Counted from the stretch's first letter, positions 7,578 through 16,558 are shown. The stretch is DNA of 64,000 nt from Gammaproteobacteria bacterium (GCA_018819105.1 JAHJQV010000033.1:21438-85437); one strand, 5' to 3'. Notes: generated from the letters alone by a model not told the origin. A program made the numbers and translations.

Positions 7578-9797
7578 TCAGAATCCTGCAAAGGTTCGGG
7601 CCAGGGACAGGCGAAAGCTGCGTCCTGGCTGATTGATGCCGTTGGGGTGGATGCGAAAGTTTTTGTCCAGCAGATTGTCGACATTGAAACGCATTTCAAA
7701 GCCGCGCAACAGGCCGCTGGTCGGGGTCCAGCTGGTGAACAGGTCCAGCTTGCCGTAACCCGCCGTGACGATGGCATCGTCGGGTACGTTGTCGCGGTCT
7801 GAGGCCACGATCCACTCACCGCCCAGGGTCAGGCGGCGATCCAGCAGCCGCACACCGGCACGCAGGCTGGCCTGATCCGGTGGCGTGCTGGCCAGGCGAT
7901 CGTCACCATTACGCTGTCTGGCATCCAGCAGCGACAGACTGAGTGCCGCGAACATGCGGCCGCTGTCATATCGCATTTCGGTTTCGATGCCGCGAAAACG
8001 GGCGTCGATGTTGCGGTTGGAGGTAATGCCGGGAAACACCAGCGTCTGGGTGAACGGGTCAAATGCCGGCTCGCCGCTGATGAACACTACAAATTGATCG
8101 ACAAAATCGTCCACATCGCTGTGGAAAGCGGTGAATTCTATGCTGAATTCATCGCTACGGGTGAACAGACCCTGGTAGCGGTAACGTGCGCCCAGTTGCA
8201 CCTGCTCGGCCGACTCAGGCTGCAGATCAGGTGTGGGCACGAACTCATTGACCACCACCTGCCCCGGTGCCAGCGGCACCACGAAGTGCACCCCATCGGC
8301 AAACAGCTCGGTCAGGCTGGGGGCACGAAAAGCCTGTGCGTACTCGCTCCAGAAGTACCAGTTGCGACTGGCTTCGAAACCCAGAGCCACTTTCGGAGTC
8401 ACTTTGTTGTCATTGCGGTTGGCGGTGAAATTGTCAGCCTTGTAATCGAAGCTGTCGTAGCGCAGCCCCGGGATCAGGCTGAGTTTGCTGGTCAACTGCA
8501 GCTCGGCCTGCAGGTAGGCGGCACGGTAATCCACGCTGGCATCGGGAAACTGCAGCCGCGCGTCACCATCTCGGGTGCCGCGCTGCTTGTCCTGATAGAA
8601 CTCCACGCCCCAGGTCAACGCCACTGGCGCGTAAAGCCCCAGGTCAAAGCGTGTGGTGTTGAACAGCTCGATGCCTTCGGTGACGAAGTCGGAACTGTCA
8701 AAACGGTTGTCGGCGAGCCGGAACTCATTGACATCGATTTCATTGCGATAGGCCACCGCCTGCAGATCCAGCCAGTCGTTATCCGCTGGGTTCCACTGAT
8801 AACGCAAGCGATGGTTGCGACGTTCGGTGTCGCGATCCACCAGGTTGGTGGCGGTGGCAGCTTCGTTGGCGTTGGGCGGATTCAGTCCCTCGTTGTCAAA
8901 CAGCTCAAAAGCATACTCCAGGCGCTGATCAGTACCTGGCTGCCAGCCCAGCTTGATGAATCCGTTGGTCAACTCATCCTGACTGGCAAGAATCGGATTG
9001 TTGTCGCCATCCTGCAGATCCTCGCCGACATCGCGGTAAACGAAGCTGCCGATGAAATCGAGTTCGCCATATTGCGCAAACAGCGTATTGAAGCTGCCGA
9101 ATTCCTCACCATTGCTCTGGTAGGCCAGCTTGAACCGGGCACCGAAGCCGTCCTGGTCGGCGGTGAAGTCGCGACCGCTTTTGGTCTGGATGTCGAACAC
9201 CCCGCCCAGTGCCCCACTGCCGTAAGCCGCCGATGCCGCACCGCGCTGCACTTCGATGGATTTGAGCAGATCCGGATCCAGCAGAAAGCGTCCGCGATGC
9301 GCCTGATTGAAGCTTTGTCGGGTACCGTCGATGCGGATCACCACCTGCTCGTCCTGAAAGCCGCGAATCGCCGGCTCCTCGGCAATGCGTCTGGGGCCAC
9401 CCTGGACGACGATGCCGGGCAGCGTTTCGAACAGATCGTTGTAGCCGTAGGGCTGAATTTCGTCGATGTCGGCCGCATCCAGTCTGGAGACCGCCGCCGG
9501 GGTGGTGAACAGTTCACGTTCGGTGCGGGTGGCGACCACGGTCATGGTGTCCAGTCGCACCTGTTGCAGACCTGAAAGCGTTGGCGTACGTTGTTCGACC
9601 TGTGCTGGTGCCTGCTCATCGCTGTCCGCGCCAGTCTCCGCCTGCGGATTTGTCATCGGATTTGCCTGTGTCACTGCCTGCGTCTGGGCCGTCAGCACCT
9701 TGTGCAACGACGAACCCTCTGTTGCGCAAACAGCACCAGTGCACAGCAGCAGGCCGACCAGCAGCATGGCCTGACGCTGCCGCGTGAGTCCTGCCAT
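7578..9797 (-). CDS. TonB-dependent haemoglobin/transferrin/lactoferrin-type receptor
   Basis: An outer-membrane ligand-gated channel, 739 residues from the ATG at 9797. I chose that start because it gives a proper signal peptide (MAGLTRQRQAMLLVGLLLCT...AVCA); the 50 codons open upstream look non-coding. After a low-complexity segment, a TonB-box-like region (LDTMTVVATRTERELF) leads into the plug: 'AAVSRLDAADIDEIQPYGYN', 'LFETLPGIVVQGGPRR', 'IRGFQDEQVVIRIDG' and 'VQRGAASAAYGSGALGG'. The barrel ends in a phenylalanine (RTFAGF), as in outer-membrane proteins. hemP and DUF6607 follow. A Fur-box promoter lies about 590 bp upstream. Confidence 0.9.
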   Translation of the reverse strand: MAGLTRQRQAMLLVGLLLCTGAVCATEGSSLHKVLTAQTQAVTQANPMTNPQAETGADSDEQAPAQVEQRTPTLSGLQQVRLDTMTVVATRTERELFTTPAAVSRLDAADIDEIQPYGYNDLFETLPGIVVQGGPRRIAEEPAIRGFQDEQVVIRIDGTRQSFNQAHRGRFLLDPDLLKSIEVQRGAASAAYGSGALGGVFDIQTKSGRDFTADQDGFGARFKLAYQSNGEEFGSFNTLFAQYGELDFIGSFVYRDVGEDLQDGDNNPILASQDELTNGFIKLGWQPGTDQRLEYAFELFDNEGLNPPNANEAATATNLVDRDTERRNHRLRYQWNPADNDWLDLQAVAYRNEIDVNEFRLADNRFDSSDFVTEGIELFNTTRFDLGLYAPVALTWGVEFYQDKQRGTRDGDARLQFPDASVDYRAAYLQAELQLTSKLSLIPGLRYDSFDYKADNFTANRNDNKVTPKVALGFEASRNWYFWSEYAQAFRAPSLTELFADGVHFVVPLAPGQVVVNEFVPTPDLQPESAEQVQLGARYRYQGLFTRSDEFSIEFTAFHSDVDDFVDQFVVFISGEPAFDPFTQTLVFPGITSNRNIDARFRGIETEMRYDSGRMFAALSLSLLDARQRNGDDRLASTPPDQASLRAGVRLLDRRLTLGGEWIVASDRDNVPDDAIVTAGYGKLDLFTSWTPTSGLLRGFEMRFNVDNLLDKNFRIHPNGINQPGRSFRLSLARTFAGF

Positions 9798-9935
9798 GTC
9801 TTGTCGACACGGCTGCTCGTGCCGGGGCAAGCCGTTCCCGGCGCCTGCGCCGGTATGAAAATGGACTGGCCTGTGGCCTGCAGGTTGCATCCATGGGCAA
9901 AGATGTACAACGGTCTTGGTGCATGACATACCAAT

Positions 9936-9966
9936 GGTTCCTTTCATCCAACAGGTTAAAGGAACC
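9936..9966. repeat. Perfect 9-bp hairpin GGTTCCTTT/AAAGGAACC upstream of the receptor gene
   Basis: GGTTCCTTT at 9936-9944 and AAAGGAACC at 9958-9966 are perfect complements separated by 13 bases. The right arm is also the outer tip of the inverted-repeat element at 9959-10299. It would lie in the 5' leader of the receptor transcript, about 140 bases before the start codon. Whether it has a regulatory role is unknown. Confidence 0.45.
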
Positions 9967-10299
9967 TCTGTATAACTCTGCGCGCAGCGCGTTTTGCTCG
10001 GAAAAGCCGCAGATTGTGTGCGGCGGCCCGAGTGACAGTAGCCTTAGCTACGGCCTCGGGGTGCCGTGCGCGAGCTGCGGTTTTTCCGGCGAAACCCTTT
10101 CGGGACGGACCCCGGATCAAGTCTGGGGCAGGCTCTTTACGGAGTTTCCGTCTCTTCCAGGTGCGCTCATATGGCCAACAAATTTAACCGCGGCCAAACC
10201 ACAATTGCCCGAGTCAGGTCTGAACGTCTCGCTAAGCATTTCCCGAACTCCGATCCGGGGACACCGTCGCGCACGTGCAGAGCTATACAGAGGTTCCTT
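9959..10299. mobile_element. MITE-like non-coding element with 26-bp terminal inverted repeats
   Basis: The left end (9959-9984, AAGGAACCTCTGTATAACTC then TGCGCG) and the reverse complement of the right end (10274-10299) agree at 24 of 26 positions. The 341-bp interior codes for nothing convincing, and contains another hairpin whose arms are GGAAAAGCCGCAG and CTGCGGTTTTTCC. No transposase is present, so mobility in trans is inferred. A target-site duplication is not clear. It sits between the predicted Fur promoter (10371-10399) and the receptor gene. The tip AACCTCTG recurs in the smaller element at 44558-44630. Confidence 0.6.
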
Positions 10300-10370
10300 A
10301 CATAAACCTGCCTGGCTGACGGGGCTACCGTTGGCTTGGCAGAACGTGGCGTTTGCTCAATCGTGCGGAC

Positions 10371-10399
10371 ATCTTAATACGGATGAGAATGATTATCAA
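10371..10399 (-). promoter_or_regulatory. Predicted sigma-70 promoter for the TonB receptor-hemP-DUF6607 genes
   Basis: On the minus strand the -35 element is TTGATA (10399-10394) and the -10 is TAAGAT (10376-10371), with an exact 17-bp spacer. Transcription would start near 10364 and run about 570 bases, through the inverted-repeat element, before reaching the receptor ATG at 9797. The -35 lies inside the Fur box. Confidence 0.65.
10384..10398 (-). promoter_or_regulatory. Fur box
   Basis: The minus strand reads TGATAATCATTCTCA, matching the 7-1-7 Fur consensus TGATAATnATTATCA at all but one defined position. It overlaps the -35 and most of the spacer of the predicted promoter, a classic repression position. 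Iron-replete repression of the haem-type receptor is inferred. Confidence 0.75.
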
Positions 10400-10462
10400 G
10401 TGTATTTGAAAAAAGCGAGCAGTCCTGTCTCTGGCGAGGAAATATAAGTCAGTGATTGCCAA

Positions 10463-10490
10463 TAAAAAAGGCAGCCCGCAGGCTGCCTGG
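10463..10490 (-). terminator. Rho-independent terminator after the second TonB receptor
   Basis: On the minus strand the stem GGCAGCC-TGCG-GGCTGCC (10487-10470) is followed directly by a run of six T residues (10469-10464). It lies about 50 bp beyond the stop codon of the receptor gene ending at 10540 and separates that unit from the Fur promoter just downstream. Confidence 0.85.
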
Positions 10491-10539
10491 TAAAGATAAA
10501 AGTGGGCAATCGCGCCGTCAGACACGACTGCGCATTGCC

Positions 10540-13023
10540 TCAGAAGTTGAAAAAGCGTCGTGCGGTCAGCCCAAACGTGCGTGCCTGGGCAACCAGAAAG
10601 CCGACCCGGGCCAATCGTCCGCGTTCCTGATCCAGTGCCAGTTTGGCGTTTTCATCCCAGATGTTGTTGGCAAACAGGGCGAACTCCCAGGCCGTGTTGC
10701 GAATGCCGGCACGGGCATTGCCCAACTGATAGGCGGGCAACTTGGGATCGAACTCAAACGTGGCCTGATCGACATTGCCGATGTTGTTGGGCAGACCGGT
10801 GGCGATATCGACCACACCGAAGCCTTCGGCCTGATCACCGATCTGGGTGAAGCGGGAGCCAACATGCTGCACACTGGTGTTGACGAAGCCTTCCCAGCCG
10901 TTGCCGATGCTCCAGTTGAAATTGGCGGCGGCATTCAGTTCAAAGCGAGGCGTGGTGGGCAACCGGTTGCCACGCTCGATGGCCTCGACCACGGACTCGC
11001 TGCCATCGGCGCCGACCGAAGTGATGGTGGAACGCAGCTCGGCATCCACCACGGTACCGGCCAGGCTCAGGTTGATGTTGCGGGTTGGCTGCAGGGCAAA
11101 TTCGAAATCCACCCCCCGCACCCGCGAATTGGGCACATTGAAGATGATGCGCGACGAACAGGTGCCGGCGGTCAGGGTCGCCTGCAGGTCGTCGATGTCC
11201 ATCCAGTAGGCTGCCACGTTAAAGCTGCCACGACCGCCGAAAAAGGTCGATTTGGCACCCACCTCATAGTTCCACAGTTCCTCGTCGTCAAACGATGGCC
11301 GTCCGCCGAAGGTCTCCAGATCCTGCGGTGTGCACAGCGGCGCGTTCAGCGGATCATTGATGCCGCCGAGACGAAAACCCTTGGACACCTGGGCGTTCAG
11401 GTTCAGCGTCTCGGTGGCGGCAAAGTTGACCATGAAGCGCGGCGAGAAGCCGTCCGAACTGGTTTCGCCGGGCTGGGCAATGGTCTGGTCGGCAAAAATG
11501 CCGTCGAAATTCAGCTCACGGGTTTCATCGAAATCGAAATAGCGTCCGCCGGCGGTGATGTCGAGCCGATCGGTGAGCGCATAGGTCAATTCGGCAAACA
11601 GCGCAATCTGTTCAAAATCATAGGGAATGCGCGAGAAAAACAGCACATCGCGAGGATTCAGCACACCCTCGGTGGGAATGCCGGACAAATCCTCGAATCC
11701 GCGCACCAGCAGATCCTGCGAGTAATCGCGCTGGATGTCGCTGTAGAAGGCACCACCAACCCAGCGCAAGCGCGCTTCCGGATCACTGGCAAGACGGATT
11801 TCCTGGGTGAACACTTCGATGTCGGTGGCATCGATCAGCGGTGCATCCAGGGTGAAAATCTCCTCGCCCAGACCAATTGAGCCGCCGGTGATGCTGCCGG
11901 TCAGCGCGGTGGCATCACGCACCTGGACAATTTCACGGTCGGTGTAGGAACTGATCGAGGTCAGCGTAACGTTGTTGTCGAACTGGTATTCGACATTCAG
12001 ATCGAGCAGCAGAAACTCGTCGTCAAACTCTTCCTGCAACTGGGTGAACTGCTCACGCTCGCCAAGGAACACCCGCGGCCGCGTGGTGGTGAATGGGTTG
12101 GCGAGAATGTTGAACGCGTCCTGCCGGTTGAAGCCGTCGGCTGTGACCTGCTGGAACACCAGACGCGGAGTGACGACAAGACCTTCGCTCGGCTCAATGC
12201 GGAAGGCGGCACGGGCACCATAGCGTTCGCCATCGTTGACGTCCTGATTGATGCTGCCATCGGGCTGGATGGCATCGATAAAACCACCGCGACGGGTGAA
12301 ATACGGCGTCATGCGAAAAGCAGCCTTGTCGCCAATGGGCACATTGAGTATGCCCTTGAAGCTACCGCCAAGATCGTCATCGCCGGCCAGGTTGCCTTCC
12401 ACTGCCACCTCGCCCTCGCGCAGCCCCAACTGCGGCTGGGTGGTGATGTAGCGCACGGTTCCCGAGAGTGAACCGGACCCGAACAGGGTGCCCTGCGGGC
12501 CGCGCAGGACTTCCACCCGGTCAATGTCGATCAGTTCCAGATCGGGGGTAAACAGCGACAAGGAGATCACCGACTCATCCAGATAGATGCCTACCTGCTC
12601 CTTGACGCCGGGCTGATCACGTACGATCTGGCCAGCCGAAACACCACGCATGGTCACCTGGCTCTGGCCCGGACCGAGGTCCTGAATGGAGAATCCGGCG
12701 ACATTGCGGGCAATGTCCTCGATGTTGTTGGCACCCAGACGAATCAGTTCCTCACCGGTTTTCGCCGCCACCGAAAAGGGAATGTCCTGAATGTCGTCGC
12801 TGCGTTTCTGCGAGGTCACCATGACCCGCTCCAGCGCCACCGATTCATCCTCCTGCTGTGCTGCCTGAGCTTCGCTGTCGTCCGTTTCGGACTGCTGCGC
12901 CATGACAGGCTGCAGCAGCAATATCGCCAGCAGCAACAACAGCCCGTAACGAAGTACGCTGTCTGCAGTCTGTGCGCGGCCGGACCGGCATATGAAAACC
13001 CTGTTGTCAGTGACGTTGTTCAT
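10540..13023 (-). CDS. TonB-dependent receptor, substrate unknown
   Basis: An 827-residue outer-membrane receptor. A long leader (about 43 residues) ends in the hydrophobic run YGLLLLLAILLLQPVMAQ, an acceptable signal peptide if translation starts at this ATG. After an acidic linker comes a TonB-box-like ALERVMVTSQKRSDDIQDIP, then plug motifs 'EDIARNVAGFSIQDLGPGQS', 'VTMRGVSAGQ', 'VEVLRGPQGTLFGSGSLSGT' and 'VRYITTQPQL'. The barrel ends with FGLTARRFFNF. The sequence type is that of the large sphingomonad/marine 'iron complex outermembrane receptor' family, which includes carbohydrate and siderophore receptors. No Fur box is evident in its own promoter region, so an iron ligand is not assured. 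Confidence 0.88.
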   Translation of the reverse strand: MNNVTDNRVFICRSGRAQTADSVLRYGLLLLLAILLLQPVMAQQSETDDSEAQAAQQEDESVALERVMVTSQKRSDDIQDIPFSVAAKTGEELIRLGANNIEDIARNVAGFSIQDLGPGQSQVTMRGVSAGQIVRDQPGVKEQVGIYLDESVISLSLFTPDLELIDIDRVEVLRGPQGTLFGSGSLSGTVRYITTQPQLGLREGEVAVEGNLAGDDDLGGSFKGILNVPIGDKAAFRMTPYFTRRGGFIDAIQPDGSINQDVNDGERYGARAAFRIEPSEGLVVTPRLVFQQVTADGFNRQDAFNILANPFTTTRPRVFLGEREQFTQLQEEFDDEFLLLDLNVEYQFDNNVTLTSISSYTDREIVQVRDATALTGSITGGSIGLGEEIFTLDAPLIDATDIEVFTQEIRLASDPEARLRWVGGAFYSDIQRDYSQDLLVRGFEDLSGIPTEGVLNPRDVLFFSRIPYDFEQIALFAELTYALTDRLDITAGGRYFDFDETRELNFDGIFADQTIAQPGETSSDGFSPRFMVNFAATETLNLNAQVSKGFRLGGINDPLNAPLCTPQDLETFGGRPSFDDEELWNYEVGAKSTFFGGRGSFNVAAYWMDIDDLQATLTAGTCSSRIIFNVPNSRVRGVDFEFALQPTRNINLSLAGTVVDAELRSTITSVGADGSESVVEAIERGNRLPTTPRFELNAAANFNWSIGNGWEGFVNTSVQHVGSRFTQIGDQAEGFGVVDIATGLPNNIGNVDQATFEFDPKLPAYQLGNARAGIRNTAWEFALFANNIWDENAKLALDQERGRLARVGFLVAQARTFGLTARRFFNF

Positions 13024-13116
13024 GTTTTTGTCCTCAGTTCATGCAACCCGTTATAGCCATCCTTTGCCTGCGGGCAACCGCAGCATGTCACCGCCTGAGG
13101 CGATGCAATCAGGATT

Positions 13117-13144
13117 ATTTAACAGAATCTGAACGTTTTGGCAA
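13117..13144 (-). promoter_or_regulatory. Possible promoter of the second TonB receptor
   Basis: On the minus strand TTGCCA (13144-13139) and TTAAAT (13122-13117) are separated by 16 bp, about 95 bases before the receptor ATG. The surrounding 13090-13160 segment is clearly more AT-rich than its neighbours. The -10 is a weak match. Confidence 0.35.
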
Positions 13145-13165
13145 CAAAAACTTTATCAGCGTTTG

Positions 13166-14482
13166 TCAAGACCTTGCCGATGAATCACTGGAAAAACGCG
13201 ACAGCGCGTAGTGGGCAGGCAGCGGCTGTTCTTGCAACAGGGCCTGTGCCACCAGCTCGCCCAGCGCTGGCGCATGCTTGAATGCATGGCCGTTGCCAGC
13301 GCCGAGCAGGACCACGTTGCCGGCCTGTGGGTGTCGATCGACGATGAAGTCGCCATCGGGGGTATTGCTGTACTGACACACTCTCGATTCCAGCAATGGG
13401 GCCTGATCCAGGCCGGGAAAACGCTGTGCCAGATAGGTCTGCGCCCTGGCCAGCCCTGCCTCGCTCAGGCGGCGATCATCATGTTCGGCATCGAACACGC
13501 CACCACGGCTGTCATCGGCCAGTTTGAAGCCGCGCCGCTCACTACCGGGGATGCCATACCAGATCCGCTCGCCAAAATCTGCCCAGACCGGCAAGCTGGT
13601 CTGGTCATGCAGCCCATCGCCGGCGGGGGTGCCGAAATACATCACTTCCTGACGGCTGATGCTGAGGCGGTGCTGCAGCACATCAGGAAACAACTGCCGC
13701 AGCCATGGCCCACAGGCAAACACGATCTGATCAAACTGCGTATTGGCCTGCCCGTCGATCTGCACTGCCTGCATTGCGCCGTCACGAATCAGACCTGGCA
13801 AGACGCGTGCCCGCTGCGTCTGGCCGCCGGCTCGCCGGAACGCTTCGACCACCGCAGCGCAGGCACGGCGCGCCAGCAGATAGCCCGATTCAGGTTCCAG
13901 CACTGCCTGGACGATTCCGGCATGGTTGATCTGCGGATAGCGTTGCGCCAGTTGCGCTGTGCTGAGCAGTTCATGTGTCACCCCGACCTGTTGCAGATTG
14001 GCGATGGCCTGACGCAGAAAGTCCATGCCCTGGCTTTGTGCCATGAACAGCACACCGGTCTGCTGCAGCAGGGGTTGCTGCCAGTCGCGTGCAGCCTGCT
14101 GCCACAGTTGCAAAGACCTTGCTGCCAGTTGGACATGGTGCAGGGTGGTATAGGCATGGCGGATGACCCGCGTTTCACCACCAGAGGAGGAGCGCGGATG
14201 CCCTGGATCCCAGGCCTCGAACAGGCTCACCTCGGCACCCTGTCGCTGCAGCTGCAGGGCGGTCCAGCCGCCCAGTGCACCAGCACCGATCACGGCGATC
14301 CGTGGTCTCGTGCGCTGACGATTCAGGCCTGTGCGGGCAGGACCAGAATCCGGGTTGCGGGCGGCATCCGCATGCCTGTCGTCTAATGCAGGCTTGCTGC
14401 TCGGCGAGGCGGCACCCAGGCGCGGCAGGGAAGCCAGCCACGGCAGTGACAACAGCCTGTGCAGCAGCTGTCGGCGTTTCAC
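13166..14482 (-). CDS. FAD-dependent oxidoreductase of the monomeric sarcosine oxidase/N-methyltryptophan oxidase family
   Basis: A 438-residue flavoprotein that would oxidise a secondary amine (sarcosine-like) to imine and H2O2. The dinucleotide-binding motif IAVIGAGALGGWTALQLQRQ begins near residue 63, followed by 'SSGGETRVIRHAY'. A cysteine in RVCQYSNTPDGDFIVD matches the position that carries covalent FAD in monomeric sarcosine oxidase. The C-terminus has 'VLLGAGNGHAFKHAPALGEL'. The first 62 residues are extra: KRRQLLHRLLSLPWLASL looks like a twin-arginine or signal leader, unusual for this mostly cytoplasmic family. The start ATG overlaps the purK stop (ATGA), so it appears coupled to purine genes. 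Substrate unknown. Confidence 0.85.
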   Translation of the reverse strand: MKRRQLLHRLLSLPWLASLPRLGAASPSSKPALDDRHADAARNPDSGPARTGLNRQRTRPRIAVIGAGALGGWTALQLQRQGAEVSLFEAWDPGHPRSSSGGETRVIRHAYTTLHHVQLAARSLQLWQQAARDWQQPLLQQTGVLFMAQSQGMDFLRQAIANLQQVGVTHELLSTAQLAQRYPQINHAGIVQAVLEPESGYLLARRACAAVVEAFRRAGGQTQRARVLPGLIRDGAMQAVQIDGQANTQFDQIVFACGPWLRQLFPDVLQHRLSISRQEVMYFGTPAGDGLHDQTSLPVWADFGERIWYGIPGSERRGFKLADDSRGGVFDAEHDDRRLSEAGLARAQTYLAQRFPGLDQAPLLESRVCQYSNTPDGDFIVDRHPQAGNVVLLGAGNGHAFKHAPALGELVAQALLQEQPLPAHYALSRFSSDSSARS

Positions 14483-15606
14483 CGCATTGATGCCGGTAGC
14501 GACGGCATGGCCTCACCGTCTGCCAGCGATTCCAGCAGCGCCAGTCGCTCACTGAACTGCGCCCGATCAGCGCCGCAAAGCGTGGCATGGCCGACCTTGC
14601 GCCCGGCGCGCGGCTGTTTGCCATAATCGTGCCAGTGCAGTCCCGGCACCTGCAACCAGCGCCGGACCTCGGGCAAGTCGCCAATGAAATTGATCATCAA
14701 TGCCTCGGCACTGACCGTGACCGGCCCCAGCGGCAGGTCGGTCACCGCACGCAGGTGGTTCTCGAACTGGCAGCAGTCTGCAGCGTCAATGCTCCAGTGA
14801 CCGGAATTGTGCACCCTGGGGGCAATTTCGTTGGCCAGCAGCCGGCCATCGCTGACAAACAGCTCCAGCGTGAGGACACCGACGTAGTTAAACTGTTCTG
14901 CAATCTGCTGCAGCCAGCGTTCCGCCTGCCGCTGCAGGCCGGCGTCTGCTGCCGCCAGACCGATGCGTGATGCGCGCAGGATGCCCTGCTCATGATGGTT
15001 GCGCGACAGTGGATAGCAGCGCATCTCACCGGCACGACTGCGCACGCCGATGATGGAGCACTCGAACTGGTAATCGATGAAAGCTTCCAGGATGAGATCA
15101 TGATCGCCCAGCTGCTGCCAGGCGCGCTCCAGATCCTCCTGTCCTCGCAGCACCGCCTGGCCCTTGCCGTCGTAGCCCAGGCGGCGGGTTTTCAGCACCG
15201 CCGGATAGCCGGACTGATCGATCGCCGCGAGCAGATCGGTGCGGGAATTGACCGCGAAGAAATCCCCCACGGCAATGCCCAGTTCACGAAACAGGCGTTT
15301 TTCCAGCAGCCGGTCCTGGGCCACATGCAGCACCTCAACGCCGGGAGCCAGCCGCTCGCCTGCCTGCAGCGAAGACAGTGCGGCAGCCGGCACGTTTTCA
15401 AAGTCATAGGTGAGCACATCCACAGATTGCAGCAGTTGCTGCAAGGCAGTTTCATCGTCGTAATCGGCGACGATCTGCGGTGCCAGCTGTCCGGCACCGG
15501 CGTCTGCCTTGGGGTCCAGCACGGTGCAGCGGATGCCCAGCTCAGCTGCCTTCAGCACCAGCATGCGTGCCAGCTGGCCGCCGCCGATGATGCCCAGCGC
15601 GGTCAT
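14479..15606 (-). CDS. purK: 5-(carboxyamino)imidazole ribonucleotide synthase
   Basis: ATP-dependent carboxylation of AIR to N5-CAIR in purine biosynthesis. 375 residues, ATP-grasp fold. The start MTALGIIGGGQLARMLVLKA is characteristic, with 'DYDDETAL', 'VLKTRRLGYDGKGQAVL', 'FECSIIGVRSRAGE', and the metal-binding 'NEIAPRVHNSGHWSIDA'. It follows purE with 39 bp between, and its stop overlaps the oxidase start by four bases. Confidence 0.97.
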   Translation of the reverse strand: MTALGIIGGGQLARMLVLKAAELGIRCTVLDPKADAGAGQLAPQIVADYDDETALQQLLQSVDVLTYDFENVPAAALSSLQAGERLAPGVEVLHVAQDRLLEKRLFRELGIAVGDFFAVNSRTDLLAAIDQSGYPAVLKTRRLGYDGKGQAVLRGQEDLERAWQQLGDHDLILEAFIDYQFECSIIGVRSRAGEMRCYPLSRNHHEQGILRASRIGLAAADAGLQRQAERWLQQIAEQFNYVGVLTLELFVSDGRLLANEIAPRVHNSGHWSIDAADCCQFENHLRAVTDLPLGPVTVSAEALMINFIGDLPEVRRWLQVPGLHWHDYGKQPRAGRKVGHATLCGADRAQFSERLALLESLADGEAMPSLPASMR

Positions 15607-15645
15607 TGCCAGCGGCTGATCAATGCCGGCACCGGAAGCGCGGCA

Positions 15646-16167
15646 TCAGCCGTGGTCACGCGGATCCCCCCAGTTGCTGATGCGCGCCGTCTGCTGTTCG
15701 CGATAGGCATCCAGTCGCGCCGCCAGCGCTGCATCCTTGAGGGCAAGAATCGACACCGCCTGCAGGCCGGCATTGCTGGCACCGCCAGCGCCGATGGACA
15801 TGGTAGCCACCGGCACACCGGCCGGCATCTGCACGATCGACAGCAGCGAGTCCAGACCCTTGAGGGCGCGGCTTTTGACCGGCACGCCGAGTACCGGCAA
15901 GCGTGTCATGGCCGCCACCATGCCGGGCAGATGGGCCGCCCCGCCGGCACCGGCAATGATCACCTGCAGACCGCGTTCGGCGGCAGTGCGGGCATATTCG
16001 GCCATCAGCTCCGGCGTGCGGTGGGCTGAAACCACCCGCACTTCATGCGCCACGGCAAACTGCTCCAGCATGCTGACGGCGTTTTGCATGGTCTCCCAGT
16101 CGGATTGCGAGCCCATGATGACGCCGACCTGCGGCGTGTCTGGCATGGCATGGCTTGGCATTGGCAT
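15646..16167 (-). CDS. purE: 5-(carboxyamino)imidazole ribonucleotide mutase
   Basis: Class I PurE, converting N5-CAIR to CAIR; forms an octamer. Motifs: [40 protein letters not shown] and '[19 protein letters not shown]'. The predicted promoter at 16194-16199 allows the ATG at 16167, but the family usually starts close to the '[13 protein letters not shown]' methionine seven codons later, so the first residues are uncertain. No Shine-Dalgarno sequence separates the candidates. Confidence 0.96.
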   Translation of the reverse strand: MPMPSHAMPDTPQVGVIMGSQSDWETMQNAVSMLEQFAVAHEVRVVSAHRTPELMAEYARTAAERGLQVIIAGAGGAAHLPGMVAAMTRLPVLGVPVKSRALKGLDSLLSIVQMPAGVPVATMSIGAGGASNAGLQAVSILALKDAALAARLDAYREQQTARISNWGDPRDHG

Positions 16168-16193
16168 CGGTCTGCGGCACAGGATCAGCGGAC

Positions 16194-16239
16194 ATTATAA
16201 GCCGCCACACGGCAAACGAAAGCCGTGATCCTTTATAAT
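16194..16239. promoter_or_regulatory. Back-to-back -10 elements for purE-purK (minus) and the Trm112-like gene (plus)
   Basis: A perfect TATAAT reads on the minus strand at 16199-16194 and another on the plus strand at 16234-16239, each a short distance before its gene start (16167 and 16269). The -35 regions are poor (CTTTCG on the minus strand). No PurR-like operator was recognised. Confidence 0.5.
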
Positions 16240-16268
16240 GCCAGCCAACCCCCAGCCAAAGCAAAGCC

Positions 16269-16541
16269 ATGACCATCAACGATCAACTATTGTCCCTGCT
16301 GTGCGATCCGGTGAGCCACGTTCCGCTGACCATGATCCGCAAGAAACAGCTGCAACTGGTCAACCGCCAGATCGACGCCGGCCAGGTGGAAACGGTGGAT
16401 GGCATTGACGTCACCGAACCGCTGGAAGATGCGCTGATCACCCAGGACAACAAGGTCATTTATCCAATCCGCGACGGCATTCCGGTGCTGCTGTATGAAC
16501 AGGGCATCGGCACCACACAGTTTGATTCATTTCCCAGCTGA
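16269..16541 (+). CDS. Trm112/UPF0434-like small protein
   Basis: A 90-residue protein resembling the Trm112/YcaR family: 'LLSLLCDPVSHVPLTM' at the N-terminus and 'VIYPIRDGIPVLLYEQG' at the C-terminus. YcaR-type proteins are about 60 residues; this one carries an insert of about 30 residues in the middle. Most members have paired cysteines, but only one cysteine is obvious here. Eukaryotic Trm112 activates methyltransferases; the bacterial role is not established. It lies 17 bp upstream of nadC, probably in one transcript. Confidence 0.82.
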   Translation: MTINDQLLSLLCDPVSHVPLTMIRKKQLQLVNRQIDAGQVETVDGIDVTEPLEDALITQDNKVIYPIRDGIPVLLYEQGIGTTQFDSFPS

Positions 16542-16558
16542 GCCGCGACCTTGACCCG

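Noticed and set aside
8094..9575. Long plus-strand open frame opposite the first TonB receptor
   Set aside because: It is an antisense shadow of a clear receptor gene; the translation has no family motifs and is dominated by the receptor's codon pattern.
9893..10447. A 184-codon plus-strand frame across the Fur promoter and inverted-repeat element
   Set aside because: It covers the Fur box, both terminal repeats and hairpins, and its translation is not protein-like.
10456..11880. Long plus-strand open frame opposite the second TonB receptor
   Set aside because: Antisense shadow; no ribosome-binding site or recognisable domain, and it runs through the receptor terminator.
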